DNA from: Pleurobrachia bachei
Taxonomy: Eukaryota; Ctenophora; Tentaculata; Cydippida; Pleurobrachiidae
Reading direction: 5' to 3'
Assembly: GCA_000695325.1 (NCBI GenBank)
Contig: AVPN01000221.1
Coordinates: forward strand, 3,987-64,169
Length of the DNA stretch: 60,183 nt
A program made the translations under genes and the position numbers. Each line of letters opens with the position of its first letter. Within the stretch, counting starts at the first letter, position 1. Shown here piece after piece: positions 31,663 through 42,495 of the stretch. The notes under the pieces are model-generated. The model was not told the origin of the DNA. It worked only from the letters and a program-made list of their open reading frames with translations, and made no database searches.

Positions 31663-33171
31663 ATGGAAGAAAATGATAAGATTAGCACCGAAGGTGCCGA
31701 GTCCAAACAATTACCAATCGAGAATGACCCTCTGTGTTGCTGCATTTGTGGGCTGCGCCCCGGGGACCTCAGTAACCTGTTTCGGTCTTGGCTTCACCTG
31801 CATACGTTTAAAGATGATTGGAAACAATTTGCAAAGACTGCTTCTACAGGCATAACATTTGGAGATTACATTTGTTCCGATCATTTCAGTCGGAAAGCAT
31901 ACTTCGGGTTAAAAAAGTTACAGTTAAAAAAGAACGCTTTTCCCGATCCTAAACTTTTAAGAGCGGGAGCCCACTCCAGTGGCAACAGGCAAGAAAACAG
32001 GAAACTAACGATTGCATCTGAGGTTGATCAGGAGCTTCCCCCGAGTAAAAAACCGAAACTGAAGGAACCTTTGCAGAAGAAGGAATCCACTCCTAAACAG
32101 ATCATTGATTTAAAACAACCAACCAATCATGACAACTACGATTCCCCTTCTTCGTCTACTGTGGACTGGGACGCTATTGAACTCAACATTGTGGAAGAGC
32201 ATAAAACAGATTCCAATAAAACAGATAACAGCGTTTACTTTCGATCGAGTATGTTTTTGGTTGATGGTAAGCACCGATGGGACTGTCCACTCTGTCGCTT
32301 GTCAATACGCTTCAAAAAAAGACAGGCACTGGTGAGGCATTTGACTAGTGCCCATGGGACGGATGGGATATGTAGAATATGTGGTAATTCCTACACCAGT
32401 CTAACCGTGATGATGGAACATATGTTCTTGGAGCACACGGATGACATGACGATGACATGTTGTGGGATAGAATGTTATACACCGATCGAGTTGTCAAGGC
32501 ACATCTCCATCCACCACTATGACCCCCCGCAGGAATTGTTTTACCACCTTACATGTTTTTTCAATCTGACCACACAACAAACAGTGCTTTGTTCAACTGG
32601 CTTCACCTATCGGACTAACCTATACCAGCATCTCCGTTTTGTTCACGATATCGCTGTTGAAGATGTCTTCAAAGTGGCCATCGCCTTTAATATGTTGCAC
32701 TACAAACAGGTATATTCCTGTACCCAATGTCCCAAGGTGGGGACAGGCAATTTCCAGCATAGAAGAGACGCATGTGTGCGGTTCAAAGACAACTATGGCC
32801 TTTACACCATATTCTGTCAAATGTGCCCCCGGGGACATAACAATGGGAAATCCCGGCTATTCGAGATACCCCACGTGTTCTCTATGAAACACAGACCTTA
32901 CTTTGAGTTGCCACCGGTAGTGAATATTGGAACGTACTTGGACCAAAAGCAAACTAAAACATGTGTTTGCTCTTTCATTGGAGGGCAGATGGTGGAGCGA
33001 CTTCAGTTAAAATGTTGCTTTCCAGGGTGTAATGAGAACTTTAAAAGGATTTCCAATCTAACAAAACACTATATTGCCACTCACTGCGACAGGCAGTGCA
33101 CTGATGTTAGGATAGAGTGTCATCTGCAAAATAAGGGATATACCATACTGAGTCTTGACGACGTTTCTTGA
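31663..33171 (+). CDS. THAP-domain C2H2 zinc-finger protein, copy 1, with a complemented block
   Basis: Putative DNA-binding protein of 502 codons, intronless. The N-terminus has a divergent THAP domain (CCCICG, W residue, YICSDHFSRKAYFG, NAFP). After a basic linker (PPSKKPKLKEP) there are several C2H2-like fingers (WDCPLCRLSIRF...H, ICRICGNSY, and a final CCFPGCNENFKRISNLTKHY). THAP proteins are often transposase-derived. At 32536-32585 the bases are the complement of copy 2 (34603-34652), which replaces two CxxC-type cysteines (native WCVVC) with FNLTTQQ. ALAD follows 145 bases downstream on the same strand. Confidence 0.85.
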   Translation: MEENDKISTEGAESKQLPIENDPLCCCICGLRPGDLSNLFRSWLHLHTFKDDWKQFAKTASTGITFGDYICSDHFSRKAYFGLKKLQLKKNAFPDPKLLRAGAHSSGNRQENRKLTIASEVDQELPPSKKPKLKEPLQKKESTPKQIIDLKQPTNHDNYDSPSSSTVDWDAIELNIVEEHKTDSNKTDNSVYFRSSMFLVDGKHRWDCPLCRLSIRFKKRQALVRHLTSAHGTDGICRICGNSYTSLTVMMEHMFLEHTDDMTMTCCGIECYTPIELSRHISIHHYDPPQELFYHLTCFFNLTTQQTVLCSTGFTYRTNLYQHLRFVHDIAVEDVFKVAIAFNMLHYKQVYSCTQCPKVGTGNFQHRRDACVRFKDNYGLYTIFCQMCPRGHNNGKSRLFEIPHVFSMKHRPYFELPPVVNIGTYLDQKQTKTCVCSFIGGQMVERLQLKCCFPGCNENFKRISNLTKHYIATHCDRQCTDVRIECHLQNKGYTILSLDDVS

Positions 33172-33315
33172 AGTTTATATTGAGCGATATACCATTTTGT
33201 ATTATGATATTTGTCTTTTTTTATCAATACGATGTTTTATGATTTATCAAACTTATTCCGACTTGCTGTTTCCTCTGAATCTAATTCAAACATTTTACTC
33301 GTTTTAATGTAGGCC

Positions 33316-33941
33316 ATGAACCATTTCCCTAAAGTAGCCCACCCTACTTTGCGTTCCTGGTGGAACAGTCAGTGTAGAGTTACCTGTAAAGATGTAATGC
33401 TCCCAATCTTTGTTATTCCCGGGGGAGAGTATCAGCCGATCGAGAGTATGAAAGGAGTCCAGCGGATTGGGGTTGAACTTCTCGTGAATTTCCTGACACC
33501 ACTTGTTGATCTTGGTCTGAGTTCCGTCCTTCTTTTCGGTGTAGTAGAGGAGGGGGAGAAAGATGAACAAGCATCAGCAGCAGATTCTGAAAACTCGCCT
33601 GTGATTGCAGCAGTACGGCTGATAAATGAGTGTTTTCCTGAAGTTTTGGTCGCATGTGATGTGTGTATGTGTGACTATTCATCCAATGGACACTGCGGCT
33701 ACACAAACCCTAACGGGCAGATACAGCTGGAGGCGTCAGTAGCCAGGATTGCAGAGATGAGTGTTAACTATGCCAAGGCTGGGGCTGATATTGTAGCACC
33801 CTCCGACATGATGGATAACAGAATTGCTGCAATTAAATCAGCCCTTCGCAGAGAGGGTCTCACATCGACGGCTGTTATGAGTTATAGCACTAAATATGCT
33901 TCCTCAATGTACGGTCCTTTCCGTGATGCGTGTCAGTCGGC
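33316..33941 (+). pseudogene. ALAD: ALAD 5' duplicate (copy 1), truncated
   Basis: About 208 codons of delta-aminolevulinate dehydratase from MNHFPKVAHPTLRSWW through the zinc-site CDVCMCDYSSNGHCG and the SYSTKYAS lysine region. It ends at 33941 within DACQSAP, where the frame passes directly into the THAP protein (DHFSRKAYFG). It has the native sequence (33460-33509) for the block corrupted in copy 2. Confidence 0.9.
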
Positions 33942-35238
33942 ACCCGATCATTTCAGTCGGAAAGCATACTTCGGGTTAAAAAAGTTACAGTTAAAAAAGA
34001 ACGCTTTTCCTGATCCTAAACTTTTAAGAGCGGGAGCCCACTCCAGTGGCAACAGGCAAGAAAACAGGAAACTAACGATTGCATCTGAGGTTGATCAGGA
34101 GCTTCCCCCGAGTAAAAAACCGAAACTGAAGGAACCTTTGCAGAAGAAGGAATCCACTCCTAAACAGATCATTGATTTAAAACAACCAACCAATCATGAC
34201 AACTACGATTCCCCTTCTTCGTCTACTGTGGACTGGGACGCTATTGAACTCAACATTGTGGAAGAGCATAAAACAGATTCCAATAAAACAGATAACAGCG
34301 TTTACTTTCGATCGAGTATGTTTTTGGTTGATGGTAAGCACCGATGGGACTGTCCACTCTGTCGCTTGTCAATACGCTTCAAAAAAAGACAGGCACTGGT
34401 GAGGCATTTGACTAGTGCCCATGGGACGGATGGGATATGTAGAATATGTGGTAATTCCTACACCAGTCTAACCGTGATGATGGAACATATGTTCTTGGAG
34501 CACACGGATGACATGACGATGACATGTTGTGGGATAGAATGTTATACACCGATCGAGTTGTCCAGGCACATCTCCATTCACCACTATGACCCCCCGCAGG
34601 AGAACAAAATGGTGGAATGTACAAAAAAGTTAGACTGGTGTGTTGTTTGTCAGCTTTGTTCAACTGGCTTCACCTATCGGACTAACCTATACCAGCATCT
34701 CCGTTTCGTTCATGATATCGCTGTTGAAGATGTCTTCAAGGTGGCCATTGCCTTCAATATGTTGCACTACAAACAGGTATATTCCTGTACCCAATGTCCC
34801 AAGGTGGGGACAGGCAATTTCCAGCATAGAAGAGACGCATGTGTGCGGTTCAAAGACAACTATGGCCTTTACACCATATTCTGTCAAATGTGTCCTCGTG
34901 GACATAACAATGGTAAATCCCGGCTGTTTGAGATACCCCACGTTTTCTCTATGAAACACAGACCTTACTTTGAGTTGCCACCGGTAGTGGATATTGGAAC
35001 CTACTTGGATCAAAAGCAAACAAAGACGTGTGTTTGCTCTTTCATTGGGGGACAGATGGTGGAGCGACTTCAGTTAAAATGTTGTTTTCCAGGGTGTAAT
35101 GAGAACTTTAAAAGGATTTCCAATCTAACAAAACACTATATTGCCACTCACTGCGACAGGCAGTGCACTGATGTTAGGATAGAGTGTCATCTGCAAAATA
35201 AGGGATATACCATACTGAGTCTTGACGACGTTTCTTGA
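33942..35238 (+). CDS. THAP/zinc-finger protein, copy 2, missing its N-terminus
   Basis: It matches copy 1 from DHFSRKAYFG to the stop, with scattered substitutions. It lacks the first part of the THAP domain because the sequence is fused in frame to ALAD at 33941/33942. The uninterrupted frame from 33316 spans 640 codons. It keeps the native finger segment with NKMVECTKKLDWCVVC. It is either a junction fragment or, less likely, an expressed fusion. Confidence 0.82.
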
Positions 35239-35381
35239 AGTTTATATTGAGCGATATACCATTTTGTATTATGATATTTGTCTTTTTTATCAATACGATG
35301 TTTTATGATTTATCGAACTTATTCCGACTTGCTGTTTCCTCTGAATCTAATTCAAACATTTTACTCGTTTTAATGTAGGCC

Positions 35382-36371
35382 ATGAACCATTTCCCTAAAG
35401 TAGCCCACCCTACTTTGCGTTCCTGGTGGAACAGTCAGTGTAGAGTTACCTGTAAAGATGTAATGCTCCCAATCTTTGTTATTCCCGGGGGAGAGTATCA
35501 GCCGATCGAGAGTATGAAAGGAGTCGTCGCCTAACCCCAACTTGAAGAGCACTTAAAGGACTGTGGTGAACAACTTCTTGGTCTGAGTTCCGTCCTTCTT
35601 TTCGGTGTAGTAGAGGAGGGGGAGAAAGATGAACAAGCATCAGCAGCAGATTCTGAAAACTCGCCTGTGATTGCAGCAGTACGGCTGATAAATGAGTGTT
35701 TTCCTGAAGTTTTGGTCGCATGTGATGTGTGTATGTGTGACTATTCATCCAATGGACACTGCGGCTACACAAACCCTAACGGGCAGATACAGCTGGAGGC
35801 GTCAGTAGCCAGGATTGCAGAGATGAGTGTTAACTATGCCAAGGCTGGGGCTGATATTGTAGCACCCTCCGACATGATGGATAACAGAATTGCTGCAATT
35901 AAATCAGCCCTTCGCAGAGAGGGTCTCACATCGACAGCTGTTATGAGCTATAGCACTAAATTTGCTTCCTCAATGTACGGTCCTTTCCGTGATGCGTGTC
36001 AGTCGGCACCCAAGTTCGGTGATCGGAAGTGCTACCAACTGCCCCCGGGAGGTGCTGGATTGGGTTGTCTAAATGCAGATAGAGATGTAGAGGAGGGAGC
36101 CGATATATTGATGGTGAAACCAGGCCAGTTTTATCTCGATGTGGTTAGAAGGGTTAAAGACTCCCATCCTAACTATCTACTGGCTGTTTACCAGGTTTCT
36201 GGGGAGTATGTCATGGTCAGGAACTATGCTGAATCATCTGGCAAGTATGAGCAGGTTGTTATTGAGTCGGTGTGCAGTTTAAAAAGAGCGGGGGCTGATA
36301 TAATTATCAGCTATTTCACTCCCAAGCTATTGGAAATGATGAGCAAGCAGAACGGTGTTCTGAGTCTTTAA
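35382..36371 (+). CDS. ALAD: ALAD (porphobilinogen synthase), complete span with a complemented block
   Basis: Condenses two 5-aminolevulinate molecules to porphobilinogen in haem synthesis. The 330-codon single exon starts MNHFPKVAHP. It carries the zinc ligands CDVCMCDYSSNGHCG, APSDMMD, GPFRDA, and both active-site lysines in SYSTKFAS (about 35958) and MVKPGQFYLD (about 36117), ending near KRAGADIIISYFTPKLL. At 35526-35575 fifty bases are the plain complement of copy 1, which introduces an in-frame stop after ESMKGV. Without that block the gene would be full length. Animal-type zinc-dependent enzyme. Confidence 0.93.
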
Positions 36372-36642
36372 TTTATTCTTTTTGGGAGATGTTTTTAACA
36401 GAGTTTTATCTCATTTTTACCCAAGTTGATGTGACAACTGTGATTTGTGTTCGTGTACATATAATTTATTCATTAGCTTGCTGCTCGTCAGATGAATCGA
36501 TACTTTTATTCTTCAGATTAATTATAAGTAGACCACCGTTATCTTGCCAGTGCCTCAGTCCCATAATATCACACCGGTGATTAGCCGAATTGAGCACTTC
36601 CCCATTTCCCACCAATGTTAATATTTCCATTTCCAATTAGAA
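36372..36642. other. Intergenic stretch
   Basis: AT-rich sequence between ALAD and NCBP2, probably holding the ALAD 3' end and the NCBP2 promoter. No specific site is supported. Confidence 0.4.
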
Positions 36643-37707
36643 ATGTCTGATTGGCAGTTTACGAGATTCCGACCCTACAATAACCACCGGGGTAGGGGAG
36701 GTAGGGGTGGCGGGTACAACAACAATAACAACAACAAACGGCCACGTATCATGGGCCCTAAGGGTGCAGAGCTGAGCAGATACAGAGATCAGCAATACAA
36801 GGTAATAGTGACAACTGACACACTTCAGCAAGTGATCACATTTTCTTCCAATTCAACTTCTAAATTAAATTGTAATTATAACTTAATTTCCTGACCAGGG
36901 TAGCAAATATGAACAAGAACAAAAGCTGCTGAAAAGCACGACACTTTACGTTGGAAACCTATCCTTTTATACGACTGGTTAGTTTTGTCTTACTCGACTG
37001 TCTCTCACCGCACCGGCAAATATTATAAAAAGGGTCAGAAAATAGCAAGTTTAATAATTGTCCATGTGCCTAGAATTGTTGGCCAGTCACCAAATAAAGT
37101 TCTTAACATTATATCCCATCCCTTTCTAGAGGAACAGGTTCACGAGGTGTTTAGGCAGGCAGGGGACATCAAACGAATTATCATGGGTCTTGATCGAATC
37201 AAGAAGACACCCTGTGGATTCTGCTTTGTTGAATACTTCGATCGATTGGACGCAGAAACTGCTATAAGGTTAGTGTTTAGCCCTTCTCACTTGTGGTGGT
37301 AAACGTAAGTAGTGACTAGTGTGAAGGTAGTGGTGTGGACACAACAGTTAAGACTGGTAAACGCGAGTGTATACTAAAATCACAAACTCCATTTGCAGGT
37401 TCCTGAACGGTGCAAAGCTAGATGACCGACAAGTTAGGGCTGATTGGGACTGGGGATTTGAGGATGGGAGACAGTACGGAAGGGGAAAGGGAGGTGGCCA
37501 GGTATGTATTTTACCACTTTTCGCCTATTTCCCAACTGTCTTCTTTACTCCACTAACTCTCCCTCCCCACAGATTAGGGACGACTACAGGCAGGACTTTG
37601 ACGATGGTAGAGGCGGGTATGGACACCACATCCAGGAGTCCCTACTAGAGAGCGCTAATGCCCATGCTATGCAGCTGCCACCCACCATGGATATGGACCG
37701 CAAGTAG
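36643..37707 (+). CDS. NCBP2: NCBP2 (CBP20), nuclear cap-binding protein subunit 2
   Basis: Binds the m7G cap together with NCBP1, for splicing, export and decay. Five exons (36643-36801, 36899-36977, 37130-37268, 37399-37501, 37573-37707) give 204 residues. The RRM is clear: RNP2 [15 protein letters not shown] and RNP1 [10 protein letters not shown]. The cap-binding C-terminal tract [13 protein letters not shown] and [20 protein letters not shown] are conserved. The N-terminus has an extra Arg/Gly-Asn stretch ([15 protein letters not shown]) absent in human NCBP2, which accounts for the longer protein. Confidence 0.95.
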
Positions 37708-37963
37708 AGAGACATGATAGAGAGATGATAGAGAGACATTTATAAAACAGTAAAGAGAGACACTGTGTTGCTCGTATCTTATTCTATCCCAGTTCTTACT
37801 TCAGTTTGTTTTATCAACACTTGACCTTGGCTGATCGCTCATCGATATATCGCGTTTCACTTCCCCACTTCCCTAGAATAAACCCTTTATTTCACCCCCA
37901 GGCCCCAGTCCCCTACTAAACCCTATATTTTTCCTAATAAACCCTATATTTCCCTCTAGCAAG

Positions 37964-38284
37964 ATGTCTGAAGAATGTTCAATAGATTTCATTATCCTAG
38001 ACGAGCTGCCAGTCTCTCCTCCTCGTATCAGCTACCACCACCCTTGTCTGTACTGCAGTGAGAAGTTCCTATCTGCAACCCAATTATCTGATCACGTGAC
38101 AACTAGACATGCCCTGGAATGTGCGTTCTGTGAGGGGGTCTTCCGAACTATGGAGGTGTATTTCGAACATTTCAAGGCCGCCCACTCCAACCAACCACTG
38201 TTCTGTGAGTGCTGTTCTAGGACATTTCATCGGGGTAAAGAGTTCTTGGTTCATCTGGCAAAGAAGACGAAGAAGAATGGGTGA
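37964..38284 (+). CDS. Small C2H2 zinc-finger protein
   Basis: A 106-codon intronless frame with three compact zinc fingers (CLYCSEKFLSATQLSDHVTTRH, then CAFCEGVF...HFKAAH and CECCSRTF...HLAKK). It probably binds nucleic acid. There is no named family. It lies between NCBP2 and ALKBH8 on the same strand. Confidence 0.7.
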   Translation: MSEECSIDFIILDELPVSPPRISYHHPCLYCSEKFLSATQLSDHVTTRHALECAFCEGVFRTMEVYFEHFKAAHSNQPLFCECCSRTFHRGKEFLVHLAKKTKKNG

Positions 38285-38483
38285 TGGACTTGATAAGTTA
38301 CACTGCCAATTTGAACTCTGGTACTGCACCGCCGCGTCCCACAAATCACTGTGTCTCACTCTGTCTGAGACTCTCTTGCTATTGCTAGTTTGTTCGCGCC
38401 AATTTTAGGGTGCTACAGTATTGTCAGCGGCGCGCCCCTCCTCACACACACACACACCAACCCAATCCCTTTTTAACAGAGCC

Positions 38484-40136
38484 ATGGCTAGCAAGGTTAA
38501 CCAAAAGAAGCAACACAGGAACATCATGAAGTGTTTGAAACATCTGGCTGATATTGTAGGACACACCTATACCCCCTCTACCCTCCCAACCCCTGTGGTA
38601 CTGTTGGGTAATGCGGGACATGCCAATAGTATTGGAGCTAGTGATGTGAGAGAGTTAGTTGGAGGGTCCTTCCCCTACCGCCTCTACTTTCCTCCCAACA
38701 AACAGTTCTCTCTCCTTTTCACACCCCAACCAGTTCCAACCCTAGTTGGGGACATAAACCTTCAGAAAATCAAGGAAGTCACCCTATATTGTTGCTACGT
38801 TACAGAGAATGTTACTATGGAGACGGTATCTGCATCTCTCCGTCCCCCAGGGCTCCACATTCACCCTGATGTCGTGACCCTTGAGCAAGAGCAGCAAATG
38901 GTTCAGTTCTTTTTGGATTCGGCGGCTGCATCGACCCAAGAAGATCTGAAACACCGTAAAACACTGCATTACGGATACCAGTTTAACTACAAAACTAACT
39001 CTGTAGACTTGGATTCACCCCTATCTGAGGGATTCCCTGAATGTGTCAGGGGTGTGATGGAGGGGATTAGAAAACTGATAAATATAAACCCAGACCAGTG
39101 TACTGTTAACATATATCAGCCAGGCCAGGGGATCCCTAAACACGTTGACACTCACTCTATCTTCACTCAAGAGATCCTATCTCTCTCCCTCGGATCTGGA
39201 GTTGTGATGGAGTTCAGACACCCTATATCTGGTTCAGTGGTACCCGTCCACCTCCCGGCCCGGTCCCTAACTGTCATGTCCGGGGAGAGTCGGTATCTAT
39301 GGCAACATGGCATCACTCCAAGAAAACAAGATGTCAGTGATGAGGGTGACGTCATCTCACGGGGTATCAGGGTCTCCCTGACCCTCAGACAATGCACTAC
39401 AGAGCCCTGTAGGTGTGAATACCCCTCCCAGTGTGACTCCCAGAACTATGGGAAACCAAGGTTTAGTGTCGCTAGTGAGGCAGATGCTGCGAAGATTGAG
39501 GGGGAGTTTGTTAGTGATGTGTATGAGGAGATTGCGGACCATTTCTCCCATACTCGTCATTCACCCTGGCCTGGTGTAGTGGACTTCCTTAACTCCCTCC
39601 CTTCCCGGTCTTTAGTGTTGGATGTGGGGTGTGGTAATGGAAAGTATCTGGGTGTGAGGGATGATGTTATGGTTATTGGAAATGATAACAGCGCTAACTT
39701 GCTATCGATATGTCGGGAGAGAGGACACGAGACATTTGCCTGTAATGCCCTCTCCCTCCCGGTCCGGGGTGGGTTATGTGATGGGGTGATCTGTATTGCC
39801 ATGCTGCACCACCTCTCTACCAGAGACAGGAGGGTCAGGTGTCTGGGTAATCTGGCATCCCTTCTCCGGCCTGGTGGGAGGTGTCTGGTGACTGTCTGGG
39901 CTCAGGAGCAGCACCTAGATGATGGGGAGGTAGGACGGAGGGAGTTTGCCTCCCAAGATGTTTTTGTGGATTGGCAGAAGAAGCAGAATACAGCAGACGC
40001 TGAGTTGTTTTACCGATATTATCATGTTTTTAGAGAGGGTGAGTTAGAGGACTTGGTGAGAGAGGTAAAGGGAGTGGAAGTGGAGAGAGTGACTTACGAG
40101 AAGGCGAACTGGTGTTGTGTTTTTAGAAAGACGTAA
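38484..40136 (+). CDS. ALKBH8: ALKBH8 tRNA wobble-uridine methyltransferase/hydroxylase, copy 1
   Basis: Bifunctional enzyme that completes mcm5U and hydroxylates it at the wobble position of tRNAs. It is intronless, 550 residues, starting MASKVNQKKQHRNIMKC. An N-terminal RRM-like part is followed by the AlkB dioxygenase (QPGQGIPKHVDTHSIF with the HxD iron ligands; YLWQHGI with the second His; RGIRVSLTLRQ with the 2-oxoglutarate Arg). A CRCEYPSQC zinc motif and a TRM9-type methyltransferase follow (LVLDVGCGNGKYLG, IAMLHHLSTRDRR, WCCVFRKT end). An upstream in-frame extension to 38421 is possible but the ATG at 38484 fits the family. Confidence 0.93.
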   Translation: MASKVNQKKQHRNIMKCLKHLADIVGHTYTPSTLPTPVVLLGNAGHANSIGASDVRELVGGSFPYRLYFPPNKQFSLLFTPQPVPTLVGDINLQKIKEVTLYCCYVTENVTMETVSASLRPPGLHIHPDVVTLEQEQQMVQFFLDSAAASTQEDLKHRKTLHYGYQFNYKTNSVDLDSPLSEGFPECVRGVMEGIRKLININPDQCTVNIYQPGQGIPKHVDTHSIFTQEILSLSLGSGVVMEFRHPISGSVVPVHLPARSLTVMSGESRYLWQHGITPRKQDVSDEGDVISRGIRVSLTLRQCTTEPCRCEYPSQCDSQNYGKPRFSVASEADAAKIEGEFVSDVYEEIADHFSHTRHSPWPGVVDFLNSLPSRSLVLDVGCGNGKYLGVRDDVMVIGNDNSANLLSICRERGHETFACNALSLPVRGGLCDGVICIAMLHHLSTRDRRVRCLGNLASLLRPGGRCLVTVWAQEQHLDDGEVGRREFASQDVFVDWQKKQNTADAELFYRYYHVFREGELEDLVREVKGVEVERVTYEKANWCCVFRKT

Positions 40137-40240
40137 CTTATTAGCTTTAAGAAAAACTTAACTTATTATCTTAATTTTATCTGTATACTTTTTAATGGGT
40201 TATTGGAATTTTTTAGCTCTCCCCAGATCATGACAATATA

Positions 40241-40730
40241 ATGGCACTAAGTCGAGTGGTATACCAGGTTGCGAGGACTGGACAATGTTGTTGTGCATTC
40301 CACACTACCTCTCCCTCCCCTGGACAATGGGATGATATAGTTGGGAAACTGAAACGAACCACTGACCGATATACACGGACCGCTAAACAAAGTTTGAACA
40401 ATGAGAGGATCAAATTTGAGAGGATAAAAAGGGAGAGAACTGGGTACTCGCAACAGCGATCAACTGCTCTAGGATTCCTGGACAGGTTCCCAACAATCTC
40501 AGAGTTCAATGGGTATTTTGATCGTGGTCTCTGGTGGCTTCCCACAGGAGGTGATCTAATGAGACGTGCCCCTGAGAACGTTAAACCGTATCTTCAGCTC
40601 AGTAGAGTAGATAAACCCATTGGATCCTGGTTGTTATTCCTCCCTGGAGCTTGGGGTATCACCATGGCAGCCTCTCACTTTTCAATACCTCACATTCCGC
40701 TGCTGGCTGCCTTCGGAGTAGGTATGAAAA
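40241..40730 (+). pseudogene. COQ2: COQ2 exon 1 duplicate, fused to ALKBH8 copy 2
   Basis: It repeats the first COQ2 exon (MALSRVVYQVARTGQCC to AAFGVG, exon end 40721), then a few intron bases, then joins at about 40731-40738 the start of ALKBH8 (ATG 40739). The frame happens to stay open, giving a 716-codon ORF. The second COQ2 exon is absent here. Confidence 0.9.
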
Positions 40731-40738
40731 AGAGGGCC

Positions 40739-42391
40739 ATGGCTAGCAAGGTTAACCAAAAGAAGCAACACAGGAACATCATGAAATGTTTGAAACATCT
40801 GGCTGATATTGTAGGACACACCTGTACCCCCTCTACCCTCCCAACCCCTGTGGTACTGCTGGGTAATGCGGGACATGCCAATAGTATTGGAGCGAGTGAT
40901 GTTAGAGAGTTAGTCGGAGGGTCCTTCCCCTACCGGCTCTACTTCCCTCCCAACAAACAATTCTCTCTCCTTTTCACTCCCCAACCTGTTCCAACTCTAG
41001 TGGGGGATATAAACCTTCAGAAAATCAAGGATGTCACCCTGTATTGTTGCTATGTTACAGAGAATATAACTATGGAGACGGTCGCTGCATCTCTCCGTCC
41101 CCCAGGGCTCCACATTCACCCTGATGTCGTGACCCTTGAGCAAGAACAACAAATGGTTCAGTTCTTTCTGGATTCTGCGGCTGCAACGACCCAAGAAGAT
41201 CTGAAACACCGGAAAACTCTACATTTCGGATACCAGTTTAACTACAAAACTAACTCTGTAGATTTGGATTCACCCCTATCTGAGGGATTCCCTGAATGTG
41301 TCAGGGGTGTCATGGACGGGATTAGAAAACTGATCAATATAGACCCAGACCAGTGTACTGTTAATATTTACCAGCCAGGCCAGGGGATCCCTAAACACGT
41401 TGACACCCACTCCATCTTCACCCAAGAGATCCTATCTCTCTCCCTGGGATCTGGAGTTGTAATGGAGTTCAGACACCCTGTATCTGGCACAGTTGTACCC
41501 GTGCACCTTCCAGCCCGGTCCCTAACTGTCATGTCCGGGGAGAGTCGGTATCTATGGCAACATGGCATCACTCCAAGAAAACAAGATGTCAGTGATGAGG
41601 GTGACGTCATATCACGGGGTATCAGGGTGTCCCTGACCCTCAGACAATGTACTACTGAGCCATGTAGGTGTGAATACCCCTCTCAGTGTGACTCCCAGAA
41701 CTATGGGAAACCAAGGTTTAGTGTTGCCAGTGAGGCAGATGCTGCGAAGATTGAGGGTGAGTTTGTTAGTGATGTCTATGATGAGATTGCGGAACACTTC
41801 TCCCATACTCGACACTCACCCTGGCCTGGTGTAGTGGACTTCCTTAACTCCCTCCCTTCCCGGTCTTTAGTGTTGGATGTGGGGTGTGGTAATGGAAAGT
41901 ATCTGGGAGTGAGGGAGGATGTTATGGTTATTGGAAATGATAACAGTGCCAACTTGCTATCGATATGTCGGGAGAGAGGACATGAGACATTTGCTTGCAA
42001 TGCCCTCTCCCTCCCTGTCCGGGGTGGGTTGTGTGATGGGGTGATCTGTATTGCCATGCTGCACCACCTCTCAACCAGAGACAGGAGGGTCAGGTGTCTG
42101 GGTAATCTGGCATCCCTTCTCCGGCCTGGTGGGAGGTGTCTGGTGACTGTCTGGGCTCAGGAGCAGCACCTAGATGATGGGGAGGTAGGACGGAGGGAGT
42201 TTGCCTCCCAAGATGTTTTTGTGGATTGGCAGAAGAAGCAGAATGCAGCGGATGCTGAATTGTTTTACCGATATTATCATGTTTTTAGAGAGGGTGAGTT
42301 AGAGGACTTGGTGAGAGAGGTAAAGGGAGTCGAAGTGGAGACTGTGACTTATGAGAAGGCGAACTGGTGTTGTGTTTTTAGAAAGACGTAA
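40739..42391 (+). CDS. ALKBH8: ALKBH8, tandem copy 2
   Basis: Full-length second copy with the same domain order and all catalytic motifs. Numerous mostly silent or conservative changes separate it from copy 1 (for example TMETVAASLR for TMETVSASLR), while the 3' flank at 42392-42495 looks unchanged. It has lost its own upstream region, replaced by COQ2 exon 1 sequence. Allelic copies placed in series would look like this. Confidence 0.9.
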   Translation: MASKVNQKKQHRNIMKCLKHLADIVGHTCTPSTLPTPVVLLGNAGHANSIGASDVRELVGGSFPYRLYFPPNKQFSLLFTPQPVPTLVGDINLQKIKDVTLYCCYVTENITMETVAASLRPPGLHIHPDVVTLEQEQQMVQFFLDSAAATTQEDLKHRKTLHFGYQFNYKTNSVDLDSPLSEGFPECVRGVMDGIRKLINIDPDQCTVNIYQPGQGIPKHVDTHSIFTQEILSLSLGSGVVMEFRHPVSGTVVPVHLPARSLTVMSGESRYLWQHGITPRKQDVSDEGDVISRGIRVSLTLRQCTTEPCRCEYPSQCDSQNYGKPRFSVASEADAAKIEGEFVSDVYDEIAEHFSHTRHSPWPGVVDFLNSLPSRSLVLDVGCGNGKYLGVREDVMVIGNDNSANLLSICRERGHETFACNALSLPVRGGLCDGVICIAMLHHLSTRDRRVRCLGNLASLLRPGGRCLVTVWAQEQHLDDGEVGRREFASQDVFVDWQKKQNAADAELFYRYYHVFREGELEDLVREVKGVEVETVTYEKANWCCVFRKT

Positions 42392-42495
42392 CTTATTAGC
42401 TTTAAGAAAAACTTAACTTATTATCTTAATTTTATCTGTATACTTTTTAATGGGTTATTGGAATTTTTTAGCTCTCCCCAGATCATGACAATATA

